Below are positions 10,121 to 22,466 of a stretch of DNA of 64,000 nt, piece after piece. Position 1 is the stretch's first letter, and every line of letters starts with the position of its first letter. Source of the DNA: Sphaerosporella brunnea (taxonomy: Eukaryota > Ascomycota > Pezizomycetes > Pezizales > Pyronemataceae); contig VXIS01000102.1 in NCBI GenBank assembly GCA_008704415.1, forward strand, positions 1 through 64,000. The letters are read 5' to 3'. Below the pieces are notes generated by a model, which saw only the letters and a list, made by a program, of their open reading frames with translations, made no database searches and had not been told where the DNA came from. Both the position numbers and the translations under genes were made by a program.

Positions 10121-12026
10121 ATGTGTGGAATCCTCGCTGTTATTCTTGCGGACCCGAATGCGTCAGCCGTCCAGGATATCAACAACGGCTTACCTATCCT
10201 TCAACATCGAGGCCAAGATGCTTGCGGCATTGCGACCTGCGCCCAAGGCGGGAAGATTTACACACGGAAGGGAAACGGCCTCTGTTCCGAAGTCATTCGC
10301 ACGCAGCAGCACTTGATGGATCTCCCAGGCAACATGGGAATTGGTCACTGTATGCGCATTCAATCCACCGTTCATGCATCCGCTTGCTAACTTCAATCAA
10401 TTGGTGACAGTGCGATACCCGACGGCCGGCTCGTCTGGAAACGCCGAGGCCCAGCCCTTCTATGTCAACTCCCCGTACGGCATTTGCTTTGCGCATGTAC
10501 GTTTACAGATTGAAGCCACAACGAACAAGTCAATTGTAGCTGATCGATCTTACAGAACGGCAACTTGATTAATGCTGAAGACCTCCGGAGTTACTTGGAT
10601 CACGAGGCCCATCGCCACATTAACACTGATTCTGACAGCGAATCGCTTTTGAACGTGTTCGCTAGTGCTTTGCAGGAGACTGGTAAATTCCGTGTCAACC
10701 AAGATGACCTCTTCCTCGCCTTGAAGGATGTCTACAAGCGCGCCCAGGGAGGATACGCCTGCGTTGCGATGCTTGCTGGTATGCTTGGTCGATCTTTGAA
10801 CAGAAGTTTGGTTCTGACGATGTGGTTTCAGGATATGGAATCATTGGATTCCGCGACCCCTATGGAATCCGACCTTTGGTGTTGGGACGGCGCAAATCCA
10901 ATGGACCGAACGGTGGCATGGATTTCATGTTTTCAAGCGAGAGTGTCGCACTTGACCAGTTGGAGTACGTTGACCATCACACTATCAAACCCGGCGAGGC
11001 TGTCATCATCACTAAGGGTGGAGGTGAGCCCATCCATCGCCAGGTTGTTCCCGCCCTGAACTGGGCGCCTGACATCTTCGAGTACGTCTATTTCGCTCGT
11101 CCGGACTCCGTCATGGATGGAATCTCGGTCTACAGGTCACGACAGAACATGGGGCTGGCCCTCGCCGACACCGTGTTGAAGCAGCTCGGTGGAGAGGTTG
11201 TTAAGTCGATTGACCTCGTCATCCCGATCCCCAGCACCTCTGAGGTGTCGGCTCTTAGTTTGGCTCAGAAGCTCGGTATTTCATACTGCCAGGCCTTTGT
11301 CAAGAACCGATATGTTGGACGAACTTTTATCATGCCCGGCCAGAAGGAGCGACAGAAATCTGTGCGAAGGAAGCTTAATGCTATGAAGGAAGAGTTCAAA
11401 GATAGGAATGTGCTTCTTGTCGATGACAGTATTGTCCGTGGCACAACCAGTCGAGAGATCGTCAACATGGCAAGAGAGGCGCAGGCCAAGAAGGTCTTCT
11501 TTGCCAGCTGTGCGCCACCGATTAGGTATGTACCCTGACATGTTGGAAGTTGAAAGCCATCCGCTTAAAATCTGCTAGGAACGCCCATATCTACGGTATT
11601 GACCTCGCAGATACCAAAGAATTGGTTGCATACAACCGAACCGAGGAAGAGGTCGCTCAGCACATCGGCGCAGATGCCGTGATTTACCAAAAGCTCGAGG
11701 ACCTGGTTCAGTCCTGTGGGGCTCTGGGCTCAGAAGTCAAGAACTTCGAGGTCGGTGTGTTCAGTGGAGAATATGTCACTCCCGTACAACCCGACTACTT
11801 CCAGCGGTTGGAGAGTATCCGAGGCCAGAACTCTCTGAAGAAGAGACAGGAGGCTGCGATAACTGCAGTTGCCGCTGGAATCGCGAGTGATGGGGACGTG
11901 GAACATGTTCTCAACAGGGTGCGGGCGAATGGCACCGAGACGAAAGTCAAAGAAACCATGGATGTCAGCATACATAACTTTGGTGACTATGTGGATGTTA
12001 GTAGAGAAGCAGGGGGGGTGAACTGA
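10121..12026 (+). CDS. ADE4: Amidophosphoribosyltransferase (first step of purine synthesis)
   Basis: Five exons: 10121-10349, 10411-10496, 10556-10778, 10832-11525 and 11579-12026. They give 559 aa, normal for fungal Ade4. The enzyme converts PRPP and glutamine to 5-phosphoribosylamine in the cytosol. The start MCGILAVI puts the catalytic Cys at residue 2, so no propeptide has to be removed. The class II glutamine amidotransferase domain shows [22 protein letters not shown] and HNGNLIN. The phosphoribosyltransferase domain follows, with the PRPP loop [13 protein letters not shown] and the APPIR segment. All four introns are 53-61 nt and keep frame. The gene is complete and ordinary. Confidence 0.96.
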
Positions 12027-13821
12027 GGCTGTGGACGGGTGCTAACGGTGTTGCAGAGGAATTGAGGACGGTGTTCCTATAGCCAGGGCTGCAGTTGGGC
12101 TGGTTGAGCTGCTGAAAAGGACGGGCTGGCTGTGTGGCTGTAGACACTGACGGGCGTGCTGGCGGGCTGCAGGTTTCGAGTGCAAATAGAACATGTCAAT
12201 TGGTGTACAGACCATAAATCTCTTTGCTCCTGAGAGATATGTGATGTGAGCGACCTCTTTTTTGACCCATCCGTCAGTAGGGTCGGCATTTCCATCAGAA
12301 GCTTGGTCTGTCGCCGGCAGCGTTGCCGATAGCCACCCTCGAAAGCCACAGCCAGCCAAAGGAATGAAGCAGCCGGTTCAACCCAGGCTGTGACAAAGCA
12401 AGTGATCTCCAACGAAGCAACCGCCCCTGCCAGCCAGCGCTCACCACCACCACCAGAACGCCTTCATGCTTGCCCGTTTCCCAGCTTGCACCGGAGGGTC
12501 TGTTAGCGCGTTCAGGTCGAGCTGCTGGTCAGGTTTAGCTAGTGGCGAGCGTTGTGCAAAACCACGGTTGCAATGCGGTGTATCACTCACAGCCGCCCGT
12601 CGTCATTTAGACAGCCCGGCTGTCCTCTTTATGAGGATGGGGTTTCGGCACGAAATTGGTACATGCGGTCTCTGAGTCATTTGTGGGGAAATATTGATGT
12701 GACGTTTTGCAGACATCTGAGCTTGGCAATTAGATGAAATCATGATGGGAGTCTGGGTTGGGGGTTAGACACAGACAGATAGAGCTTACAATTACAGACG
12801 AAAAACGCGGCGGATGTTTTTGAATACATACAGCTGATGTCAGAATGCCTCCTTCGTTTCTGTAATGAGTATGTGCGATACACACTGTATATGTTCTATA
12901 GCTATCCTGCCGAGCAGACAAAGAGGAATTTTTTTTTAACGGAGAGTCGTGTGAAAAGACGGGCGAATACTCTTATCTTACGAGGCCACTTTTGGGGGAT
13001 TCGGGGGCTGCGATGTGCACAGCTTCGAGGTGTGGTCCCCTGCACAGCCGGTGGAGTGGATCATGTGCAATATTGCTGACCTTCAATTTCTAAAAAACCG
13101 GGAACACATCGGAGAAGATTCTCTACGGTAGATCTCCAACTTTGAGCCCGGTCGTAAGTGGTGGTGGTGTTGTGTTTTGGTGCCTACTTGGTGAATCATC
13201 TGCTCGGCAGGATAGAACATATACGATGTCGACGTCTAGAAAACGGCTGGCCATCGAGTGGCAAAAAATACGCTCCGCGGGTCCGCTTTGAAATCATAAA
13301 TGTTGGGCGGATCAACAGCTCTCGCTGCCTGGATCAATAATCAACCTTGCAGGTAACAGGAATAATCGGGTTCTATCGCAGAAAAGTGCATAAAAATTAT
13401 GTACTTTTGTGCGGGCAGTTGAATGAACTGTACATACAAGGTTTTTCTATTTCCTTTTTTATTTTATTTTCTTTGACAACGAATTGTTGCGAAGCATATG
13501 GTGCTGACGAGGGGCAGTTTCTGCAGCGGAGAACACCTCGAATTGCAGAAAGGCCCTCAACATCAACACAAGCCGGCTTCGACTGGCGAGTGATTCCTAG
13601 TGAGGCCAGCTTTTCTTATCCGGAGCTGCCCTTCAACAGACAACACCTTGACTTGCATAACATTCAACAACTTTCATTCAAGTCCCCAGCATAGGATCAG
13701 CAAATTTACTCTGCCGTCCTTTTCCATCCTCCCCCTTTACTATCACTCTAGAGGGATACCTACATTGGACATTACTCGAACCCTTTGCCCTTCGAATTCC
13801 TCACAACGAACTCTCACAACA
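12027..13821. other. Gene-free interval between ADE4 and the DNA glycosylase
   Basis: About 1.8 kb. A GGCTGG/CAGCC-rich stretch lies at 12080-12145. There is a pyrimidine-rich leader just before 13822. No open frame has a recognisable domain. Confidence 0.5.
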
Positions 13822-16033
13822 ATGAGCCGCTATGATATGCGCCTCAGGCCGGCCAAGGAAAAAGCGACTGCTCGCGCATCCAAGAAAGTCAAGCCTTCGA
13901 ACAGTGCTATTACAACCCAGAATGCTTTTAAGAGTAACAACAACACTGTAGTCGAGCAGGGGACTCCCCGTACCTCTTCCACCTTGGTCGGTGTTTTAAT
14001 CACCAACACAATTCGGGATCCAACTTCTGAGTCACTTTTCGTTCAGTCAGTGATCGAGTACCTCCAAAATGGCACTATCAGAGCGACCCGGGCCAAATCT
14101 TTGGACCTTGTCGATGATACCCAGGCTCAGGCGTCTGTTGTGAGGTCTCGGGCGATGTCTCTTCCTATCCATCTCGACTTTGATCTTCAGGCCAAGGATT
14201 TGTCCAAGTGCTCTCCCAACCAGGAATTGGAGAACGTCGTGCCTATCATGGGGGCCGTGGTGGCCTCAACTGAGGTCGCGCCTACCACCGCAAAGAAGAC
14301 CAGAGTTGTCCGGCCTCGTGGAACGCCCCGTGGCTTTGGCTATTCTCCTTGGCCAGACTATGATAGACCAAATCCCGAGGAATGTGCGGAAGTTCACCGC
14401 TTGCTCACCGAGGCCCACGGCGAATCTGTTCGTCCTGACGTTCTCATTGGTATGTATTCATTCGTCTGGTCGTCCTTTTTGAGATATCACTAACTTTTGT
14501 AGTCGATAACGATGTGCCTGGATGTGGGGAAGTCCCTTGTGTACTCGATGCTCTGCTTCGGACCGTCATTGCTCTCAACACCACTACTAAGAACTCTGGT
14601 ACGTGTTACAAAAGTCGAGGGCAAGCATAACCATCTAAATGTTGGATAGGTGTGGCCTTTAAAGGACTTATCGACCGTTTTGGGATCATCGAGGCTGAAG
14701 AGGATAGCTCTTCCAACACTAAGAGGAGGATTTACTCTGAAGGTGCTGTGGGCAGTGTTGATTGGGATGGCGTCCGTCGGGCTTCCTTGAAGGATGTCGC
14801 CGAGTCCATTCAGGGTGCAGGGCTCCAAGTCCTAAAAGCCAAAACGATGAAGGGCATTCTCGATGCAGTCTGGGAAGAAGGGAAACTGAGACGGCGAAAG
14901 GCGCGTATGGAAGAGGCTTTGTCGAAAGCCGCCGTAGGTGTTGACGACGATTCCGACCTTTCGGATATCGAGGAGGAAGATGATGACGGCGAGTTGTCCT
15001 TGGAGCACCTGCGCGCTCTCGACGACAAGGACGTCATGAAGGCGCTGACTTCGTATTTTGGGATCGGTCCCAAGGCTGCCGCCTGTGTAATGCTTTTCGG
15101 TAAGTCCCTACACCACCACAGCCACCTGTGACGAGTGACTAACTGTTCTTGACAGCACTGGGACGTAACCTCTTTCCTGTTGACACTCACGTCTATCGAC
15201 TCAGCAAGTTCCTTGGATGGGTCCCTGAGGATGTGAAGAACGAAAACGACGCCTTCTATCATCTGGATCTAAAGATTCCGAACAAATACAAATACGGACT
15301 TCATAATCTTTTGATCCGTCATGGACGTTCTTGCAAGCACTGCAAGGCAGGCCCGAGTTCTCCCCTCAAGGAAGGGGATGTCACGAAGCAGCCAGCTCAG
15401 CCGAGGTTGGATGAGAACGGACAAGTGATCATGAAGCAGCGTCTCGTTCCTAGGTGGGAAGGAAACGGCTTAATGAAGGAGGTGATGGTTCCTATGATGG
15501 TCCCTGACGGGGTCGAGCTCGATGATTCCTGCATTATCGAACATCTTGTTTCGAGGGGTGACAAGAGGCGCAAGCCTCAGAAGAGAAAGACCGACACCGC
15601 GGAGGGGGACGAGGCCAACCCCGCCGATGGTTCTCCCACTCCCAAGGGCCGTAAGCCGCGGGCTAAGAAGGACAAGGTCGCATCCGAAGTTAAAACGAAC
15701 GACGAGGCTGCCCCTAAGGCTAAGCGCCAGAGGGTCACGAAAGTCGAAGTCAAAATGGAGTCCGAAGACAAGGTGGAGATCGGCATTGAGATGTTGACTG
15801 CCTCCAAACCTAAGAGGCAGCAGGCCACGGAAGCCAAAATGCAGCCCATCTTCGATGACAACCTAAGAGCCGGCGTTTTGGCTGGCATTACGGATAAACT
15901 TAACCTCGACAAGAATTACGAGATATCCGATTGTGTCGAGTCTGACCCGGAATACCTTCCTGTAAAGCCTAGCCGGAAAAACGCTCGCAAGAAGGCTGAA
16001 AAGGTCAAGGCCCCAGCCAAGTCTTCTAAGTAA
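13822..16033 (+). CDS. HhH-GPD DNA glycosylase/AP lyase (endonuclease III-like)
   Basis: Four exons: 13822-14449, 14503-14598, 14650-15099 and 15156-16033, giving 683 aa. ATG 13822 is used because the upstream open frame has no coding character. The N-terminal ~200 residues are Ser/Thr-rich and unassigned. The glycosylase domain spans about residues 225-460. Its helix-hairpin-helix is FGIGPKAAACV and is followed by LFPVDTHVYR. Lys383 and Asp401 are 18 residues apart, the same spacing as the catalytic Lys120/Asp138 pair of E. coli Nth, so a bifunctional glycosylase/lyase is likely. Only one CxxC (RSCKHCKAG) remains where Nth has its four-Cys iron-sulfur loop. The ~200-residue tail is very basic, with AT-hook-like GRKPRAKK. 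It should act in base excision repair in the nucleus; its substrate is unknown. Confidence 0.85.
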
Positions 16034-16376
16034 GGTGCTTTGACGATGAGGCTCTTTGTCAGGCCTAAATTTCCTTCTTCGAGACATGGGAAACAATTCA
16101 TGGGGACGTCTGTGAGGTGTTTTTTTCTGCCTTCTTTTCTGGATTTGTATCTGGTGGATTTTTTGTTTGTTGTGCTTGCTTTTTCTTTGACATTTTTCGA
16201 TTTGCGTGGACATTTGTGGCGGGAGAGGCGTTATGTTTGATTTTTTTTTCTTTCACCATAGCTATTAGCTAAAGCATATGGTTGTATTTTCGGCATTTGA
16301 ACATTTTGTCAACAGGATCCGAGCCCAAAAGCCTTCTCTATCACTCCACAAAGCAAACCGGGGTATCAAAACGCCT
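16034..16376. other. Convergent 3' ends of glycosylase and peptidase genes
   Basis: About 340 bp, T-rich (runs at 16118-16150 and 16240-16252). It must hold both terminators; no further signal is clear. Confidence 0.4.
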
Positions 16377-17182
16377 TCACTCCCTAACACCTTTATCATC
16401 CCTTACCATCCCCTCGACAACCTTCAAAACCACCTCCCTGCCGGTTTCAATGCCATATTTCTTCCCTTGCGGCGGCACATGTAAAAATGCCACACTCTTC
16501 CTGTACGCATCTCCGCGCTTCTCCGCCTCCATCAGCGACGCGCGGAACACGTATCCGCAGAGGTACATGCCTGGGTCGGTACTCCTAACTATATCAACCA
16601 GGAGGCCATCCTCCTTGGCCTACACGCCCATCAGCTCTGTCTCCTCGTTCCCACACAAAACTCATAGCGCAAACTCACCACCACACTCCCCGCCACCAAA
16701 GCAGTAATCCACGCCGTATCCAACCCCGTCCACAGCTCGCGGCCCTCACCCTTTGCCGCAGCGGGGTTCTCGCTCCCGTGCACACCGTACATGTCTACCG
16801 CGCCGTCGGGCGCAAACCCGTCCACGTCTTTCAACCGGTACCCGCGCTCCCACGCTCTGCTTTCGAATTTGAAGCCGCCTTCCAGTCCCACGCCCAGGTG
16901 CAGGACATAGTCCCAGCCGCCCTCCGCCGCCGCCGCCGCCTCCTCCCAGAGCTGAGGGATTAAGCTGTCGATCTGGGTGTACGCCACCCGGAGCGCTACG
17001 GGGTAGGGGACCAGCGTGACGGTGTACCCCGGGATCGTGGTGATGGTCACCGGCACCGGCGAGGAGAGGATGCTGGCTACGATGCCGAAGCTGGGGTTTT
17101 CGGCGATCCGCGAGAATGAGCCGTAGCCGGTTAGGAGGACTTTGATTTCCTTTGGAGGTTGTTGCGTGGGTGGAGGGGGCAT
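16377..17182 (-). CDS. Pyroglutamyl peptidase I (C15 family)
   Basis: Two exons, 17182-16679 and 16619-16377, separated by a 59-nt intron, give 248 aa. The family removes N-terminal pyroglutamate from peptides in the cytosol. The N-terminus carries the C15 signature LLTGYGSF with AENPS, and the core has YVLHLGVG. The catalytic Cys is at about residue 189 (DPGMYLCGYVF) and the His at about 215 (VAFLHVPP), matching the Cys/His pair of the family. The intron lies 20 codons before the catalytic Cys. The fungal proteins run slightly longer than bacterial ones, as here. It is complete. Confidence 0.88.
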
Positions 17183-17684
17183 TATTGTGCTTGGTTCGGA
17201 GATGATGGTGATGATGATGATGATGTCGTGGAGAGAAGACGCAGCCGCCGGATGGCGGTCATGGCTGGTATAGATATAGAATGTATGCTGTATGCGGGGT
17301 ATTTACTGCCCGCAGCGAGCGACGGGTGTTCGGCACGAGCCCGTTATCCCATCTCCGGCCTATCCAGGGGAAATGCCAGGGCAATATCTGCCTGTCTAGA
17401 TCTATATCGAGAAGATCCCCACGGCGCTTCGGAGATGGAGTTGGAGTAATGTTGCATGTGGGTTAGGTTTTGTACGAGTGCTCTGCTATGTATCAGCCGA
17501 GAAGCGAGTGCCAAAACGCACTCAAACTCTAGAGTGCGAGGAATAATTTTCAACTTCTGTAGTTGAGTCTATGTACCATTACAAAAAAACTCCCGCTTCA
17601 CTCCCGCAGAACCTCAATGCAGCAGATGAGTACACAACCAATGCCTAAGAAAAAATAAAAGGGCGTAAGCATCAACGACAGCAC
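17183..17684. other. Gene-free interval
   Basis: About 500 bp upstream of the peptidase gene and downstream of the MFS gene. A GATGATGGTGATGATGATGAT simple repeat lies at 17202-17224. No gene signal. Confidence 0.4.
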
Positions 17685-19562
17685 CTAGTCTCTCACACTT
17701 CCATTATCTTCTCCCCCCTCCGGCACGGGGCTGTGGCCAGGAAGCAAAGGTTCCGCCTCCTCATCATCGCTCTCAAAACCAGGCCAGCTCAACCCAAAGC
17801 TCAATCCCAATCCCAACAAGGCAATACCTCCAAACAGGCCCCAGGGCAGCCACTCACCGCCCTTCATCTTGAAACCCGCCGTAAACAGCGCTCCAGAAAC
17901 AAAAGGGGCAAATGCTCTGCCGCCGGCACTGAGAGTCTGCGCCAGCCCGTTCAAAGTTCCCAGCGTGCTAGGCTTGGGGCTGGCATTAGTAATAAGCAGC
18001 ATCGCGCACGTCAGGCCCCCAACCGCAGAAATAGACTTGACAAGCAACGTGGCGCTGAGTTCAGTGTACAGCCATGCCTTCGGTTCATCCTCATTCCTGC
18101 CAACCAACGGCATGGCAATAAACGAAACCACGAAGCCAAGGAATGCGGCGCGATACGACCATATATTGCCCAATCTTTTCTGGATAGGGGTGAAGAGAAA
18201 CGCTTGGAAGAAGATCCCTATTCCGCCGGAAAGTGAGAGCATCAGCCCAATTTCCTCGGGACTCATTGCGCGCCCAACAGGCCTGGGGGCAGAGGTGTAA
18301 ATGGGATATAACGAGTTAAATGCGATGTTACTGAGATTGAAGAGGGCATACGTGATCATGAGAAAGACTGTATATGTCAGAAATTATTCTCCAAAGCGAG
18401 GTATAAAAACTTACTGATCTGTGGCACCATTATGCTGCGATATGAAATCTCCTCTGTACGGTCTGGGAGTAAAGCGGGACATGATTCCGCCAAAGTTCTC
18501 TGCGGACTCCCATATTCTTCCTCCCAGGCACTTCCCTCTCCAAAACGCACGAATGAAGGTCGATAGGACGCTGTGAACTGCCAAAGCCATGAAAACAAGC
18601 ACTTGACTCTCTGACTAAGAGGCGGCAGCCTCTGCGCCTCGTGAAGACTTTCATCCAGCATGAAAAAGCTCAGAACCAAGCCTACCAACAATATCATGCA
18701 GCAAACCACATTCGGCAGTAAATACGGGAACTTGGAAAAGAGACGCGACAAAGGTCCACTTGGATGCTTAGAGGCACCGGAGAGCACACCGCCGATGATG
18801 GGACCCGTGATTGCGCCCAAGCCATATATTATTGGGAGCCATGCGAAGGCCGACGTCTGGTTCGATTTGTCTGTTATTTCGCCAAGGACGGTTGATACAA
18901 CGCCTGTGGTCGTCAACCATGTATCAAACTCAGCTTCCAAAGATACGGACCAGCATTGGCATTAAACAATCCCATTAGCACCTGTACTACAATCGCCTGA
19001 GGAAGGGTGCGACAGAATCCGAAAGCGAAGAAGCAAAGGCTCGTCAAGAAAGTGCCCAGAAGAATCACCGGTTTCCGCTATCATGCTCACTCAGCGCTTG
19101 CACGTCTAGTAGCTGGAAATTTGGCGTGTGACCTACCCCAATCCTGTCGCTCAGGTGCCCCCAAAATACATTGGTCGCAAATTGTGCAGCTGCAAAACTA
19201 CTTGCGATTATTCCCACATAGAGTCCTACCTTGCCTTGAGCTACCTCCGGGAACGTTGCCGCCATCTCTGGTAGGTAGGGCGAGATTGAATTCAAGGCTG
19301 TCTGCTCCGCCAAACTGATGATCGCAAGTATTATTAGTTGCCGCCAGGGAATTGGCGAACCCCCGTTACTGCCGCCATCGAGGCCTGAGCGCAAGGAGGA
19401 CGAGCCCGAACATATTCCGCCGCGAGGTGAATCGTTATGGATTTTCGAGTGTGGAGGACGGCCACGCGATGCTGGTGGGACGACCCCCGGGAACGTTTGG
19501 TAGTGATAAGACGATTGTCGTCGCTGGAACGCAGCGCGCTTCGGCGTTATGTTTCTAGGCAT
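17685..19562 (-). CDS. Major facilitator superfamily transporter
   Basis: Four exons: 19562-19137, 19077-18951, 18903-18415 and 18367-17685, giving 574 aa. ATG 19562 is the first Met that leaves a normal cytosolic N-terminus of about 70 residues. About twelve hydrophobic segments are visible. The MFS motif after TM2 is GHLSDRIGRKPVILLG, split by the first intron. The second intron joins NANAG to VVSTVLGEITD. The central loop is long and charged, and the C-terminal tail is acidic (SDDEEAEPLLPG), including a dileucine-type signal that could direct vacuolar or endosomal sorting. The sequence resembles the fungal YCR023C/ZRT-like group of drug-type transporters with unknown substrates. The transporter class is sure, the substrate is not. 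Confidence 0.87.
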
Positions 19563-20121
19563 CTGAGGGCTGGCAGAGGCTGGGGCGAAGCGCGACAGTA
19601 GGCTGGAACAATTCAAAACACAGATTGTACCTCCTTGCGGTGGTGTTTTCGGGCGCCGTTGGCAGCGGGTAGTTTGTTTGTTATGGAAGGGAAAGGAGTG
19701 AAAGAGATACAAGGCAGCGGAGCTTTCTTGCGCCATGGGGGGGGGGGATGTGCGGAAAGCTATGACGCAGTTGAGCGCATGCCGGTCCGACCCCCCGGGG
19801 CTACACAAGCGAAAGAATCTAGATTTCAACCCTGCCGATCAACTACCATATCCGAGGTGCAAGTACATGATTGAGGAGATGTCGTTGTCCACACGATGGT
19901 AGAACCCCTCCCAAAGCGCCCATTCACGGAAGCTCATGGCACTCGCGGAGGCAAGCATCGGCTTTCTCCGAGCTGGTCATGATCATCTGGATTGCAGCTA
20001 TTTGACGATGCGTTTCTCTCACTGTTCTTGGAAAAGCATCGGTTGCTACATGTACTTAAATTTTCGCCTGGGCCTCTGTCTATGGATGTACTTTGTGCGG
20101 CCGGTCTGTTAAAAAGCTTAA
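19563..20121. other. Gene-free interval
   Basis: About 560 bp: the MFS promoter side and the 3' end of the methylisocitrate lyase gene. A G-run lies at 19737-19747. The lyase may have an additional 3' exon at 20105 and below (see that entry). Confidence 0.4.
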
Positions 20122-22049
20122 TCAAGTCAGCGATTGTTCACACTCAAAGATAGCATGCTCATTCAACTTACTGTGTTCGGTGCTATCCTTTCCGATGGCG
20201 CTGGTAGCAGTGCTGTTCGCAATGCTCTGCAAAATACCATCCACATAGTTCGCTCCACTCCACTTCTGATGCGTCAAGACGTCGCATCCCAACTCCTTCT
20301 CCTTTCGCTGGACCAACTCAACATATGCCAGCATTCCATCAGTCTTGAACCTCCTCGATAGCTCACAAGTTGCGGCGGCGCCCGAGTGCAGTCCAGCTAA
20401 TGAGATCAACTGCAAAACGAATCCCTCCTTGGCCATGTCCCACACAAAGCTCTTCAGGCCGGCCTCATCGAAGCCTTCGTTGAGCCAATTGAAGCTGGGA
20501 CTGAGGTTGTAAACCAACTTCTTTCCTTCACCAGGGGAGCCAGGTGCGCGGATTTCACGGGCGAATTTGCGGGCCTGCACCAAGGAAGGCCTCTTGGTCT
20601 CAAGCCAGAGAAGGTCGGCATACGGCGCGAAAGCTTTGGCACGCTTGATCGCGGCGGGCATGCCGGCTTTGAAGTGGTAGTAACCCTCACGAGTGCGGGG
20701 AACGTCCCAGGAGAAGAAGATATCACGGCCGAGAATTTCCCGTGCTACTTTACGGGCCTCGCTGTGTGAGCGCGTATCGGCACCGGAAAGATACTGATCA
20801 ATCTTCGACTGCGGGGCGGATTCTGCCTCGAGGGCTTTCACCACCGCTTCGTCGAAGGTAACCAACTTGTGCTTGGCCACCCACTCAGCTTCGATCTCTG
20901 CAATCTTCTCCCCGCTGGTGCCCTCCAGTTCCATCCTGTACAAAGCCTCGGCCAGAGGCTCGACGTCTTCAGTAACTCCAAGGATGAACTGTTGGTCGCG
21001 GGCATCGACCGAGCTGCTGATGAGCTTTCCAGTCTCAGAGTCCGTTCGCGCAATGAGAAGGTTCTCAGTGCCCATAAGATCCCACTGGAATCTAGTAGCA
21101 ATCAAGCGGTTGATGTGCTCGCCGGTAGGCACAAGGACCTTGCCAGACAGGTGACCGCACTTTTTGCCGCCATGCATCTGGTCTTCCATGTGGATAGCTG
21201 CGGCTCCATTCTCGGCGAAGAGTTTGGCCAGCTTCATAACCGCCGACAAACCACCATGTCTGTGCAGCTCACAGCGTTAGTAAAACTGTAAAAACCAATC
21301 CTCAAGCATCAATCCAAACTTTAATTGCATAATAGAAACATTCTTGCCTACCCGGTGTCCGCATCGGCGATGATGGGCCTAAGATAATCAATGTAAGGGG
21401 TCTGTTTCTTCTCCTCAAGAGACATAGCTAGTCTCTGGTCCCAATGCCTCTTGTCGTGCAGCTGTTGAGCCTTGAAGAGCCGCTGAACCTGGTTCGGCAC
21501 AGTGTTGTATGGATAATCTCCGAGATCTGGAGAGACCTCGTTTGTGGTCGTTAAAACGCTCGATGCCGCCCAACCGCTTACATAGAGCACCTCCTGGTTT
21601 GCCGCCTGTTGCGTCATTTGCACCGGATCGATAGCCCCCACTGAAGCACGATAAACTATCAGTATCCGGGCTCATCAAAAATCAATGCTATGAAACGGAG
21701 GTGTACTTGTGTGCACGGGGAGTCCCTGGTCGGCCCGTTCCGAGAGCAAGCTAAACAGCTTCTTGGCCATTACAGAGCTTGGGTATGATTGTTCAAGTCT
21801 CCCCCGCTTAGTGGCCACATCTCGAGCGCTATATGGCCGTTTGATTCCCTTCCATCTCGGCTCTTGCCACCATTTCTCAATTTCGGCGATTTCGGATTGC
21901 AGGAGTGCCTCCTCCTCCTCAGGAGTGGGTGGGTTATGGAGAGGTCTCGTGGTTGCAGACGACATTCGCTTCGTCACCAGTAAGGTAGATTGTGGGGAGT
22001 TAGTGGACAGGATGCGAGGAAGCGGCCGGATACGAGGAAGGCGAAGCAT
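20122..22049 (-). CDS. mclA: 2-methylisocitrate lyase, mitochondrial
   Basis: Exons 22049-21707, 21640-21352 and 21259-20122 give 589 aa. The enzyme splits 2-methylisocitrate into pyruvate and succinate, the last step of the methylcitrate cycle. The fold is that of isocitrate lyase, with the catalytic KKCGH (Cys about 245), NLSPSFNW and LHSGA motifs. Two features favour methylisocitrate over isocitrate lyase: an Arg/Ser-rich N-terminus ([12 protein letters not shown]..) typical of mitochondrial import, and no peroxisomal C-terminal tripeptide. The 3' end is uncertain: a good donor at 20171 (gtaagt) and acceptor at 20106 would remove the last 17 residues and end the protein in STEHNRPHKVHP instead. 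Methylcitrate synthase and dehydratase genes lie in the same window. Confidence 0.87.
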
Positions 22050-22466
22050 GGCGGCCGTAATTTCACGGTGAAGGTGAAGATGGTGTCGGATACGGGGTGG
22101 AGATAGAGTAGTTAGGGGCTTATTGGCGGGGTAGAATGGGAGACTCTGTGTTTAATGCCGGCCGTACCGAAGCTATGGGTTGTATTCATATGCATGCCCG
22201 TTGGGGGCAGTATCGTCGGAGAAATGGATGGAGATCTCCCTTGCCGTAACAACTTTAGGTGATGCATCCTTGATGCCGGTGACAACCGAGGGCGCATCAG
22301 CATCGGTAACCAGCGCATATGTAACAGCAACCGCCAATCCAATCGCAATAAACGGGGTTCACGCGTATTGCCGCGATGAAGCACTTATCTCGACGGGGCT
22401 TACCCAACCACCACCACTCACCAAACCTCCACACGACCAACCTCTCACCAACACCTTCAACGAACT
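22050..22466. promoter_or_regulatory. Shared divergent promoter region, lyase and E2 genes
   Basis: About 417 bp lies between the start codons of the divergent methylisocitrate lyase and ubiquitin-conjugating enzyme genes. A CACCACTCACCAAACCTCC pyrimidine-rich leader precedes the E2 start. No TATA box stands out. Confidence 0.4.
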
